From: Arachis hypogaea
Lineage: Eukaryota > Streptophyta > Magnoliopsida > Fabales > Fabaceae
Assembly: GCF_003086295.3 (NCBI RefSeq)
Contig: NC_092051.1
Coordinates: forward strand, 10,966,810 to 11,030,809
Direction: 5' to 3'
Length of the DNA stretch: 64,000 nt
Below, one piece after another: positions 46,858-58,639 of this stretch (position 1 is the stretch's first letter; every line of letters starts with the position of its first letter). The notes under the pieces are model-generated. The model saw nothing but the letters and a program-made list of their open reading frames with translations. It made no database searches and had not been told where the DNA came from. The translations under genes and the position numbers were made by a program.

Positions 46858-47272
46858 TCATCTATAGCAAGACCCTTTCTTCCCCTTTGTGAGAGGCTCC
46901 CTCTTAAGAGGTCTAGTCACAGCTTCCTCCTCATCACCAAAATCCCCATCCAAAGCATCATCAGAATCCACATCGAAGGTAACAACAGGGGGGCGCCTAG
47001 CATCACCACAATCCTCAACCTTCAGGGAAGAAACCCGAGTGGAAGGGTACTCCAAACTCAGAACAGACTCAGTGGAGGCCCAATCGTGCTGATGCAACTC
47101 GTTCGAAACCCTCAGCGCACTCGAGCTTCTCCCCGACTTATCAAAACTCTCGCAAAACTCCATAGTGCCGGAGCTTCCATCTCCCCTCAATTCCTCCAGC
47201 ATCCTGGAACTCCCACCCTCATCGGAAAATTGCCGGAGGCATAGTTCACATTGGAGAACTCGAAAACAAAAA
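46858..47272 (-). CDS. Exon-like ORF inside the MULE, unknown protein
   Basis: The minus-strand frame is open for about 135 codons, from VLQCELCLRQFSDEGGSSRM to the stop at 46858, ending KREPLTKGKKGSCYR. It is Ser/Glu/Asp-rich with a strongly acidic patch (DVDSDDALDGDFGDEEEA) and a basic tail. Codon and GC content are unlike the AT-rich surroundings, which suggests a captured host exon. An AG acceptor precedes it at about 47262. The same frame can be extended upstream through repeat sequence to 47406, but that part is low complexity. I do not recognise the family. Confidence 0.45.
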
Positions 47273-47377
47273 ATTACCTCAGAAAACAATGAACAAATAA
47301 ATAATTCAGCAAGCAAAATCATGAAACAGCAAACAAATAAATCATGAACAAATAACCTCAGAAAATAAAAAAACAAA
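47262..47377. repeat. Direct repeat flanking the MULE exon, right copy
   Basis: Partner of 46720-46835. Suggests that the exon or the repeat was duplicated during assembly of the element. Confidence 0.8.
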
Positions 47378-48737
47378 ATCATAAATCTAGCAAACAAACA
47401 AATCATGAACAGATAACAAATAAATCAAAATCGCAAACAAATAAATCATAAAATCAAGCACAGAAAATCAGAAGGCAGCGAGGAGGAATAACCGAATAAG
47501 AACAGAGTATTACCGGCAGCGAGTAACCGCGACGAAAGAGGAGGCGAGCTCGGCGACGACGAAAGAGGAGGCGAGCTCTGCGACGAAATAGGACGCGGTG
47601 GTGGTTGCGGTGGTCAACGCCGTCGCTGCTGTGGCTGCGGGATGTGGTGGCGATGGCGGTGGGCTGCGAGGAGGATGGTGGTGGTGATGCGACTGTGAAG
47701 AGGAGAGATTCCTCTACTGGCTGCTGGGTGATTTCTGATAGTGATTACTGATTAGGGCTTCGTTAGGTGTTTAGCCTTTTCTTCTTTTTTTTTTTTATAT
47801 TTTTTTTTATTTTTTTAAGAGGCAAAACGACGCCGTTTAACACTTTTACTTTCAAACAAAAAACCGCAAAAAAATCAGACGATTTTTCGGTTCACCGATT
47901 AACCGTCGGTTCGACCGATTTTTTAACCGATTTTTTGACAGACGATTTTTGACTTTATCCGGACCGGTTAGATGACCGATTTTTCGGTTGAACCGGCCGA
48001 TTTGGTTCGATTTTCAGAACCATGATTTTAGTCTAATATTTTTACTTTTTTTTAAGTTTTTTTTTTTTTAAAAATTAAACTAGTCTTACATCATAAATCA
48101 TTTTAAAATCAATTCTTCTTTAATATATCTTTCAGGAAAATATAAAGAGTTTTTTAGAGAATTTCTTTTCAAAAACAACCTTTTTAAGAAAGACAGTTCT
48201 TTTTTTAAAAACAAAGTTATAGTTACAACTTCTAACTATTTAATTATATTTGTAAAAATGATTAAATTACTTATTTTTTGAAAACAGCTTTTTTTAGCAT
48301 AAACAGTAATCATAACAAGCAGCAAATATTTTAGTCTCATATTTTTACCCTATTTTAAAGTTTTTCTTTTTTCTTAAATAAATCAGTTTTGCATCATAAG
48401 TTGTTAAAAAAATTTATCTTTTTTAATATATCTTTTAGAAAAATATAAGCAGTTTTTTTTTTTTTCGAGAATTTCTTTTTTAAACTAACCTTTTTAAGAA
48501 AGAAAAAGTTTTTCTTGCAAACAAAGTTATAGTAATAACTTTTAACTATTTAATTCAATTTTTAAAAATTATTAAATGTACATTAGTTTAAAAAGCAACT
48601 TTTTAAAGTATAAGGGGTAATCATAACAAGCAACAAGTGTTTTAATCGAACTTTTTGTTTTTCGTGTGAGAAAGAGAAGAGTGTATTTCCCAATGATGTG
48701 AGAAGAGAAGTGTTTAACTTTGCTATGGGAGCTACAA

Positions 48738-48970
48738 ATCGGTGCCTCCGATTTGTTTTATTTTTTTCTCAAATAATTATAAATCGGACGGTCCGATTTG
48801 TGATTTCGAAAATAAAAAAAAATTAATGTTAAAATCGGACCGTCCGATTTTTATTTAAAAAAAAAAAATACAAAACAGACCATGTGATTTGTATTTTTTT
48901 TTTCAAACAAATCGGACCCCTCCGATTTGTAGTTTACTTTTTTCTTCAAACAAATCGGACCGTCCGATTT
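48738..48970. repeat. Ladder of short palindromes
   Basis: Successive inverted repeats built on AAATCGG...CCGATTT: caaatcggtgcctccgattt (about 48738), aaatcggacggtccgattt (about 48782), aaatcggaccgtccgattt (about 48833), a decayed copy (about 48874), caaatcggacccctccgatt (about 48908) and a further copy (about 48951). Arms are 8-9 bp, spaced about 40-50 bp. It lies just after the 300-bp array. Confidence 0.85.
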
Positions 48971-49700
48971 GAATAAAACATCATATAAAAAAAACACCTA
49001 ATCTTCCAATAACAATGTATTACACATATATTTAAACAATATAAAAAAAAAATAGCCGTTTTAATCTTACATTTTTAATTACTCTTTTTAACTTTTCCAG
49101 CGACTTCTCTTTAATAATTTTGTACTCAATGTTTGATTTGTGATCGAAAATAATTTTTACATGGATAATAAAAATAAAATTCAAACAAAAGATTGTTCTT
49201 TAATAATATAATATTATAGCTTAATAATATTTAAGGATGGAAAGATTTAGTATTTTTCTTGTGGCTTAAGGATAGAAAATTTTAGTTTTTTTCTTTCCAA
49301 CTCTAAACAATAATATATGTTGCCGTGCTCTGCTAGTATGATACATGATGAAAGGAAACATGAAAGAAGCAAAAACCTGAAAGTTGTCAGTAACTCAGTA
49401 TTCAATACAACAATAGAAACTAGGCGGGATATTTGAAATTAAAATCAAATTTGGATTCTTCTCCGTTCTCACTCAACTCACTCAGTCTCATATCTCACCG
49501 GTGGGCGCATTCTTTCCCTTTTGGATCAGAATTTGAACTTGAGCATTTGAAATTAGGGTAAGGGTGAACAAATTTAAAATTAGAGTTTTAAAAATCAAAT
49601 CTTTCCTTGATTTCTTTCAATCTCTCTTTCTCTTCTTTCTTTCTCGCGCTCTTTCTCTGGTTGATTTTCTCTTATCATCTTCTTCGTCCATAACAACGAC
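48971..49700. other. AT-rich segment and candidate promoter region
   Basis: It holds a short direct repeat (ttaaggatggaaagatttag / ttaaggatagaaaattttag, 49230-49290) and, from 49440, a CT-rich leader-like stretch with aattagggtaagggt. Nothing coding. Confidence 0.35.
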
Positions 49701-49955
49701 GTGGTAGAAGTATTGGACAAGTCACAGGCGAGAGAGTTGAAAATCAAGAAGAGGAGAGGAAGATCTAAAAGACGAGGAGGCGGAGGAGGAGATTCAAGCT
49801 TCAGGAGCCGAGGCGAACAGAGCTTTCACGGCGATTTCAGAGGCGGCAGAGTGGGGAAGAAGCAGCACAGCAAGGATAGGATGTTCATCGCACCCCCTTC
49901 AAGCAACTTCCTTTCTGTTGCTGCGCGTAACTACTCTCCCTCTAACTCTCCCTAA
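49701..49955 (+). CDS. Short Arg/Gly-rich ORF, doubtful
   Basis: 84 codons, MVEVLDKSQARELKIKKRRG then an RGG-like run and a Ser/Asn tail. It follows a plant-like leader (CT-rich, 49600-49680) so it could be a first coding exon; the basic Gly-rich content could mean RNA binding. No family recognised. It may belong to the same transcription unit as the exons at 51208 and 52035, 1.3-2.3 kb downstream. Confidence 0.35.
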   Translation: MVEVLDKSQARELKIKKRRGRSKRRGGGGGDSSFRSRGEQSFHGDFRGGRVGKKQHSKDRMFIAPPSSNFLSVAARNYSPSNSP

Positions 49956-51207
49956 GCTTCTTCCTTTTACATTAATTATCTCTTCACCTTATACTTTTTT
50001 AACAATTCAGGCTTTCATTTACTCTGTTTGAATATCCGGTGTGCACAACTGATGGGGGTATATGATAAATTGGGTTTGAAAATTTACTGGTAAGCCATCA
50101 CAAGTGTTTTTCTTAATCGAAAGTTAGTGAGCTGTTATATGATAAATTGGGTTTGCAAATTGGGTGCAGGAACATAATCCCGTAGCATAATCCCGTGCAA
50201 ATTGGGTGCAAATTGTGAGTTACTGTAAGCCATCACTCTCTCTCACTTTCACTGCATTGAATTGCTATTCCTTTTGCTTTTTCTGCGTTGAGACGCATTT
50301 GGTTGAGAAACCTCGAGCTTGAGCTGAATGGTGAATTTTAATTGCATGTTTCTTTGTATATCGTTTTCTTTGTTTTTTTAGGAAAGAATATTCATGATTG
50401 AGGAATCGAGCTGTGTTTTTTTCTTCTCCTATTCTTTTCTGCCATTAAATATTTTTTTTTATTGAAATGCAGCGTCTTGAGTAAAATATTAACGAAGTTT
50501 ATACTGTATAAGAAGGACAAGAAACTAGCATTAAGAGATTTTCTCACATTGTCAATGATTTTGTTTGATTTCCTTCTCTTTTATTTGGTGATATAAGCTC
50601 AGGTTTCTATCAAGCTGGCCTGTGAGTCTGTGACTCGGGTTTTAATAAACTGAAAATTGGAAATTGTAAAGAATATTCATAAACATCATTAGAGAAAAAC
50701 CTAGGGAGAGAGTACGTCTGAGTATTCAAAAAAAAATATATTGAAGTTTGATTATTAAACTGTATTATCATTGTAATTGTTCATCAGCCACTTATTCAAT
50801 GTAGTTTTATATTGCTGATTAGGTTGTGGATGCAATTCAAATATCTATACATATATACTTTTACATGTAAATATATAATTCCTTTTAATACATTAGCCTC
50901 AATAGAAAAAATAATTAATTGCTTTCTTTTACTATAAACTGCAATCAAAAGCCAAAGAACTAGCAGTATAATTGTTGACCTGTTTTTAAGGACTGTTTGC
51001 TGTGATATCGGTTTTCAATCTCTTGGATATGAGTCTTTCATCTAATATTACTGTGTAAGGCTTTGAACTGACGTATAGATAGTGAAAATTGTTGTATTCC
51101 TTGAAACTGTGATTGAATCAGAGTAAAAAAGCTTTGTTTTTTGAGAATGTTGATGCAATTTATGTATGTTCTCCATGTATTTTAAATTTTCCATAATTGT
51201 TCTGCAG
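49956..51207. other. Intron-like, no gene seen
   Basis: AT-rich, no long ORFs. Confidence 0.35.
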
Positions 51208-52337
51208 TGTTTGTTGAGGGTCCTTAAAAAGGAGAACTCAAAGTTATTAACTGCCTCTGCAGTGTTTCTTCCAGTTCACCCAATGATGGATTCAGTTATT
51301 CAGACTAGGATGATGGAGGTAACATGTTTGTGAGAACTTTGTCCTTAACTTTTAAATGTTGAATGGTTTAGGATTTATTTAAATATAGCATCCATGTCAC
51401 CACCTTAATATTTAATATAAAGAAATTAATTGTTGGATTAGAATTAATCTTCTTTAATTGTTTTTGTAGCGAAATTTGAATAAATATGAGAAACTACATG
51501 AACTATATATGAATTATACGAGAACCAAAAAAGTTATTTAACATTTTTTGCATTTTAGTTAGTATGAGGACGTTAAACTTTGATGCAATTTCTGTTCTTC
51601 CTGTAACTTTGTGACTTAAAAAAATATATTAAAAGGAGATTATAACATGAAGTTAAGGAAAAAAAAACCTCAAACAGCTTGACCTTTGTGTTTTTTTTTC
51701 CCCTTTATTCTCCATTGACTTGATTTTTATCAAGTCTACACTCTACAGATAGTGAGATACATGTATTTTCAGTTTTGTAATAGTGATAATGACTTTCTTG
51801 ACCAAAAGCACATATGGTAGTATTCACTTCTAAAGTTCATACATTGTCTCAAACTATTCATCTAAAATCATGTTTTGAGATCCGTCTTTAAAAATCATAT
51901 CGTTGACTATAGATAAAGTACTATTAACATTGAGAATTTCTGATCTGTCCTCTGATCAAATGATATTGGATTATGGATAAAATTTAATTTGTGCATTTGA
52001 TAGTTGTTTGTTTATTCTTTTTGTTGTTGGATAGCTTACAAGGGAGCCAGAAGCACCAGACAGGGCAGTGGCTCAATGGCATCTCTGGAAGAGTGTAGTG
52101 GCAGAATGGTGTGCCGCATTTAAAGAGAAGATTGGGAGATCTCGATGTCGGCAATGGTGGAATGATGCGACAAAAGAAGGGAGCACACAGACAAGCTTTT
52201 GGTGGTTTGAAGTCACTCCCTCAAAGCATCAGAATGAGTTTCCATCAGTGCCTCCTGTAAACTCAGCTTACTCTATCCAGTCAGATGCAGTTGAAAATGA
52301 ATCATATCAAAGCTCCCTAAAGTACCCTAGCAGACAG
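51208..52337 (+). CDS. Two phase-0 exons of an unrecognised plant gene
   Basis: Exon 51208-51318 (37 codons, CLLRVLKKENSKLLTASAVF...DSVIQTRMME) is bounded by GCAG and GGTAAC. Exon 52035-52337 (101 codons, LTREPEAPDRAVAQWHLWKS, then WCAAFKEKIGRSRCRQWWND) is bounded by ATAG and GGTATT. Both are exact multiples of three, open in frame, and richer in GC than the introns. Trp is unusually frequent (five or more in about 40 residues). No stop or frameshift is visible, so this is either a live gene or a well-preserved fragment. I cannot name the family, and later exons were not found with confidence. Confidence 0.5.
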
Positions 52338-55300
52338 GTATTATTATATCATTTCATTTTTGGATTTTGATTATATTTTGTTATACTTTTTTCTATCCTC
52401 TTCGGTACTCTTGATATTTCTATTTTTTTGGGTTTGATGCCTGTAATTAGTAGCCCTTATTCTATAACACAGCTTTATGGATTTGCACCCACCATCACAT
52501 TGTTAGAAATTCTTCATTTGGTATGTCAATCCTCTCATCACTAACACTTCACATATGCCAATATAAATTTTTTCAAAAGATGTTTTGAGTTCTTAATTTA
52601 TTAGCTGGAATAAAAAGGATTTGTTTCTGGAAATTCTGTAAGAGATAATTTTGGATTATTGAAGATCCTCAAGTAATGCAAAAAATAATTCTTTAAGAGA
52701 ATTTTTCGCTGAAATGTGAACATGAGTCGTGGTGTTGTGCATGTCTTTGGTTCAAGGGAGGCTTACCCTTTAAAAGCAGTGCGAACTGAGTTACTTTGAG
52801 CATACTTTCGAATACTGGTAAGTGGTAACTAAGAGCTTTGTCCCTCTCTTTTGCTTCTATAAGAAAAAATTAAAGAGAGAAAAAAAAAAGAAGTGTCTAT
52901 TTTGTGCATACTTTCAAGTAAAATGTTTTTGTTAAAGCTATTCATCTTGGATTGTTTCTGATGTTACATCATTAATGCTATTAACTATGTTTATATTATA
53001 TAGATTAATTCTGTGGATTACAAATTTTTTGAGTGCCAAATTTTTTATTTTCAATAGAGATTTGAGAAATTACATGTGTATTTATAAACTACTCTATGAA
53101 CTCAATAAACAATTTGATTTGAGTTTCAAAATGATATTTTTTTAAAAATTATATGACATAGAGAAAAGAAAGGATAAAAACATTTGAATGTTATATCCAT
53201 TTTGTTTTGAATATTCCCCATCATCACAGTTAGCAATTCTTAATTGATCAGTTGGGTTTTAATTAACTGGATTCTACACTAAAATATATTTATGCTCTGC
53301 TCTTTATTATGAAGTTTGAATATATCTTTTGTTTTGAGTTAACAAACTAAGATTAAATTCTAATTTATTTTGTGTTTTGCTCTAATAAAAAATGTAAGTT
53401 TAAATTTATATTTCAGTAATAAACTTCAATGGAGAGTTTGGTTCAATGCATATTCATTAAGTACTTCCCCAAGACTAATGGCAGAAAAATGTGTTACATG
53501 CATATCATTATGGACTTACTTTCAAGTACTAACACCAAAATGGGAGAGATTAGAAAATGTTTGCGTATGTTTTTTTTTTCAAAAATAAAATAAATTGAGC
53601 CCTTATATTGAATTCAACCACTATGAGGTTGTGAATATTATATGCATCACTTTTGTATATGCTTTTCCTTTTAATATTTAAAGTGATAATCTATTATGGT
53701 GCTTGGTAATTTTGCAGGGAGTTTTCATATTTTTGTAATTAGAGGACTTGCGAGAGATAGTGAAATCCAAGAGGGTAGTGTTCTCGAAGCTGAAGTTGAG
53801 ATGTTCAAGAAGTTTTAAGAGACAAGTGAGTGATTTGTATATTTATCCAAAAGTTTTATTTGTTTTGGGCATTGATTTTATATGTTATTTTGAACTTTGC
53901 ATTTGGCCTTTATGTTAAAAGCTTTTTATCTTGATCATTGGTTAGGAAATCTATTTTGTTTTTTTATTGGTGCCTTTTATATTAACCAGGTGGACCTTTC
54001 ATAAGTTCCCTATTCTATTTTAGTTAATTTTCAATATTTTTATGTGTATTTATTATTTGTTACCATTTTGGATTTTTATGTTCTCCTCCATTATGGGGCT
54101 GGCAATGTTCAAAGTGTTAGGAATGCTATAGTTTTAATATTAATTCTTTTATGATGTTCTTAGTATGCTTCTGATAACTTCTGCTAAGCCAACTTGATAG
54201 AGAATGTGAATTCCTAGACACAGAAGAGGATAATGAATGACAATCTTCTAATTGGGCTTCAAAAAATGAGTTGTGTTCCGGTATGGGATTTGTTTTTCCT
54301 TTCATATGAATTTATTAGATCATTGTGAAATATTCTTATTTCTTTTCATATGGTGAATCCCACCCCATTAGATATTTTGCATTCCAATAAGTTTTTACAA
54401 ATGGTAGTTGATCTGTTTAAAATCCTAGAAAGATTCTTCTTCTCCTTCAATTTGGTGAGCATTTCTTTCTATATGCATCTGTTACTAATGGGAGAATAAC
54501 AGGTTGGTTTGGCAAGGCTTTCTTTTTTTTTTTACTTCTCTTTTTAAAGAATATAATCTTTTGTCATGTTTTATGCGTGATTATATTTCTTGCATTTTGT
54601 TATTTTATTATATTTAATAGATTAGTAATTACAATCAGTTTCAAGGTGTTTAGTTTTAATTAGTTGTTGGGCCTTAGGCTGTTTAATTTGATGTGTGAGT
54701 TGTCTTAATTTACGTTAAAAATTGCCGTTCATGATATTTACGTTTATCTTTGTTATCTTTCTGATTTTTGTTCTTTGATAGCAAATCTCAACGTTGTTAT
54801 TATAAACAGAATTGTTTGAAGATCAAGCAAAAGACATTGGTTAATATGGCTGTTGATAGTGGATGTTACATATATCAAAGTCCAAGCTTAAATATTCTCA
54901 TGGATTATCCCAACTATAAAAAGATGACTTCATTGCAATTTCATGATTGGCCTAAGGTACCTTCTTTTTGGGAAAAAATTATCTTACAGGAATTTAGATA
55001 CCAAGTTCACATATTTGTATGCACGGTATGCACTGTCTTTGGAGGTTTTGGTAGGTGTGTATGTCTATAGTTTGGATCTTTCAATTTTTTTTTTTGTTTT
55101 TCGTAAATCTGTCTATAACATAAAACAAGGAAAGACAGTGAGAAAAGGAAAAACAATATAACGCTTGAATTTTAAAAAGGGAAGACAGTGAGAAAAGGAA
55201 AAATAAGATAACACTTGATTTTTATCTTCTTTCTGAAACTATGCTACCTTTGTTGTGGCATATACTACACAAATGTAAGTTGATGTAATATTCATGGTTG

Positions 55301-56389
55301 ATAATATTTTTGTGTGAATAAAAGAACTTTGGTGTTGGACAACAAAATGTTCAGATTTTTTGGAGAAAAAAAATAGATATTGACCCAAGCTGCTGATGCA
55401 AAAGTACATAGTAAGTGTTAAATATAACACTTTTTGCTTTTAAGTTTTTTGTTTCTTACTTTTTACAACTAAAACACATTCAAATATGATAACTTTTTTA
55501 TTTTTACTGAAATATATATAGACTTCTTTCAAGTACTACTTATATCAGAAAATAAAATTTACACAAATACTTCTATTTGAATATTAAGACATGTTCAATT
55601 TATTATTCCTTGGCAAATCATTGTGGTTAACATTTTGTATTATAGTTTTTGTTTTTTCTTCGTTTAAATTGAACTTTACAGAGTGTGGTAAGTAATAGGT
55701 AGAGCAATAAGATAAATTAGGATTATCAAAGCTGAATGCAATTTTAGAATTGTACTTATTAAAACACTTTTTTTTTTTAAATCTTTAAGTGATTGATAGT
55801 TGGCACATTTACATAATAGTTTATATATATATATATATATGTGTGTGTGTTATTAAAATTATGAATTGAAAAAAAATTATAGAAATGATAAAAAAATATT
55901 AATTCAAATATAAAAAAAATTAACCACTCCAAATATTAATATTAATTTTTTAACCGAATTAAACATCAATAATATAACAAAGATTAACCACTAAATACGT
56001 GTATATATTAAGTAAATTAACTCTTTCAATAAAAAATATAAATTTAAATATAACAAAGTAGATTAATTAGCGCGTGAGACATACACGTGATAAATTTCGA
56101 TAATTTCTATTGTAATTTTTAGTTTTTACTCATTTTTTTAATACAATACGTGTGTCCGATTGACATGACCAAATGATTAGTCTGAATGATTATTAATTTT
56201 TTACTAATGAAAAATTAGACCTTTTTTTTTTATATGTTTGTTATGTAACAGTAAATTTGTGCTTATAAATGTACAATCGGATTCCTACCCTTGAATATAG
56301 TTTTAGCAGTATTTATCAACTATTATTAAAAAAGTTAACATAAATATTATATATATTAATGGAGTAATATTTGGGCCCGGCATAGCACG
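52338..56389. other. AT-rich, mostly empty region
   Basis: Possible exon-like bits at 53719-53815 (after GCAG) and about 54780-54957 (before GGTACC), neither recognised. A short duplicated phrase (gacagtgagaaaaggaaaaa) sits at 55134 and 55183. A (TA)n(TG)n microsatellite is at 55821-55850. A GC-rich hairpin-like gggcccggcatagcacgag lies at 56373-56391. Confidence 0.4.
55821..55850. repeat. (TA)n(TG)n microsatellite
   Basis: Ten TA dinucleotides followed by five GT dinucleotides. Confidence 0.9.
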
Positions 56390-56439
56390 AGTTTTACAAG
56401 TAAAATGTATAAAACGGATTCCATCGTTTCACTTGTACT

Positions 56440-57038
56440 CATATGTTTCACCGACTAATACTAGGGTTTCACTTTTTCATTGTCCCCAAAACTCAACTCT
56501 GTCTCCGTTGTTTCTGAAATAAAATCATTGTTCTTTCTTTGATGCATCTTCCATAATTTCATCTCTTTGCGGCGGCTGCAGGCTACTTCCTCCCCATCGG
56601 TGGCTGCAAGCAGTGGTTTCAATTTTTCCCTTCTCTTTTATCTTTGTTCTGTTGTTGCTTTCTAAACTCTCATTGCATCTTCCATTTATTTTTTTGTGGT
56701 TCTTTTTTATTTTTTTTTCAATAAAATTTGACATTGGTTGATCCAGGTTTAAATGTCTAATTTTGAGAATTTGTTGCATATCGTATAGCCTCACTGTTTC
56801 CTTTCTAACTTCGATGCTTAGTTTGCTTTCGATTCTTTTCTTGTTGATGTTTGCATATGATTTCTTATAACTGTAAGATAATTTTGGTTATTTTTGGTTA
56901 ATATCTATTTATTTGTTTTAGAGTTGGTCCAATGGAGGATAGCCAGGAAATTGAGGAGCAGGTGCAGGAAGAAGTGATTTCAGACAATGGAACTGAAAAG
57001 AAGCAGGAAACTCGTGATGAGATGCTTTCGCAGCACAG
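56440..57038 (+). pseudogene. 5' end of an OTU6-type deubiquitinase gene (first coding exon only)
   Basis: A leader with CT-rich exon-like text (56440-56580) precedes an intron ending TTTTAG at about 56920. ATG is at 56932 and the exon runs to 57038 before GTGATG. It reads MEDSQEIEEQVQEEVISDNG, then KKQETRDEMLSQHR. The ending matches the (E)TRDEMLSRHR opening of plant OTU-domain proteins of the OTUD6 type, which remove ubiquitin. The following exons of that family (the Lys/Ala coiled coil and the OTU catalytic DGHCLYRA region) are not found in the next 3 kb. Likely a truncated or captured 5' fragment. Confidence 0.45.
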
Positions 57039-58639
57039 GTGATGTTTTAGGCTTGTCATTTTAGTGAATCTATTTGGTTCTGCATGTTCATGTAGTAGGA
57101 TCTATTTGTCATGGAATCTATAGTATTTAGTAGAAATTGCTGTAGTTCATTTCTCTTGCTAAGCAAGAGAGAAGAGTTTATGGTGAATTTGTATTGTTTA
57201 TACAGCACTGTAGCTTCAATAACCTAGTTAATGATATAAGGGACACTATATATAAGAAGAGTATCCAGGATAATGTTTCAGTAGATTAACATGTTGAACT
57301 TGAAAGTAATCATGGAATACAAACTTCACTTGTAAAGTATTCATTCTGTTGATCAAATGTATTTCAGATGGGCTTTCTAATTATTGATTAGAAGTAATAT
57401 CAATGTATCTTGTAATTGGTATGTGTTGGCTTTCCCCCACAACCATCCAGATGTTCAACATAGATATAGGCATATTGTCTCCTAGTAAATGTCTGGATAA
57501 GGCTGTTTCTTTTTCAAAACCTTAGCAAATTTCTTGACCCTCAAATGAAAGGTTTCTATAACTAAAGGCATGATTCATGGACTTCAGAGTTCATTGCGAT
57601 ACTTTAGCATTGTTTGTCTATATTGGTGCTGCCATTACCTTCTTTGTTTCTTCCCATTATTGTCAATTTTCTTATAAGTAAATGCATAAACTAATAAATT
57701 TTATTATTTTAATTTCATTTTAGCTAAGGTTTTAATTTTTCCTTTATATGCGTATGAATAAGATATCAAAGGTGTGGCCATGAGTTTTCATTAGGTTCTT
57801 CCTATGGATTTTCAGATAATTATATACTTTTTTTAGAAAAGGATATAATTTCACTAATTAAGATTATTTAGAACTACACTACTCTATAAAAATATACTTC
57901 ACAACTTTTACTTATTTAATATAAGAATAATTTTTTAACAAAATAAAATTTAAAGAATAACTTAGTAATTAAAATTTATTAAAAACTAAAATGATGAACT
58001 TAGTTTAAAGAATAACTTGGACAAAATAAAAGTTTAATAACTAATTTAATTACTAAGTTACTTAGAAATGTTGGATGTTAAACTTTTAAATTAGTTATTA
58101 AACTTAGACATGTTGGATGTTAACTGGTGCATTCTAATTGGTTGCTCAAGTTCAAGTTTGTGTCAAAATGATTTTCGCTGTGCGTGACTTTCTAGGCCTG
58201 TCTGCTCTCTATGCTTGAAGATTATACCAACGCGCAGCAAGAAAGAGAGTAAGAACGTCGTAAGCTGTAGGTAAGGTCCTCTTATTGGTTGAAATATTTT
58301 TCTAATTGGAATCCAGACAACACTTCATTGTATCTGTCAAATTCACTTTCCAACAAATTCACTTTCCCTTCTTTGTTCATCTTTCTTTGCTTTTAACATT
58401 TTGTTTGACTTTTTATTTAGTATTTTTTTTGTCTTTTCTTTTCATCATTATTTTTTGTTGATTTTAATTGGTTATTTTCTGTTTTGGTTCCTTTTTCTTT
58501 TTCATGGTTGTCCCTTCCTATATTTTATGTGTTGCTCTGTGTACTCTTATTTTCTTTTCAGTTACTGCCTAAATGAACACATATATGTGTCTCCAAGCTT
58601 TTCTTAAGGTTATGTACAATTTTTTTTGTTTTGCACAGT
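57039..58639. other. Intron-like, no gene seen
   Basis: AT-rich. A GC-richer phrase at 58185-58275 (accaacgcgcagcaagaaag) could be another leader exon. Nothing recognisable. Confidence 0.35.

Larger units (their letters stand above)
46426..48024. mobile_element. Mutator-like (Pack-MULE type) element with 9-bp target duplication
   Basis: Perfect 9-bp duplication ATTTTAGTC at 46417-46425 and 48025-48033. The ends are imperfect inverted repeats rich in CCGGTT/AACCGG words (aaggttgcgagaaccggacc against the reverse complement of the right end, catggttctgaaaatcgaac). No transposase. A 9-bp duplication is characteristic of Mutator-like elements. The interior holds an exon-like ORF and a GC-rich CGACGA segment (47500-47700), as in gene-carrying MULEs. 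Confidence 0.75.
45660..48660. repeat. Tandem array of about 300-bp AT-rich units (five landmarks visible)
   Basis: The landmark aatcataacaagca recurs at 45814, 46098, 46397, 48308 and 48619. Each is followed by an agtatttta, tcttaaataaact and ctttaatatat series. Spacing is 284, 299, 1911 and 311. Removing the 1608-bp MULE plus duplication makes the third spacing 303. Units are diverged, so the array is old. Confidence 0.85.

Noticed and set aside
49321..49337. Helitron 3' end at ...gctctgCTAG|T
   Set aside because: CTAG before T is present but no stem-loop lies just upstream, so support is too weak.
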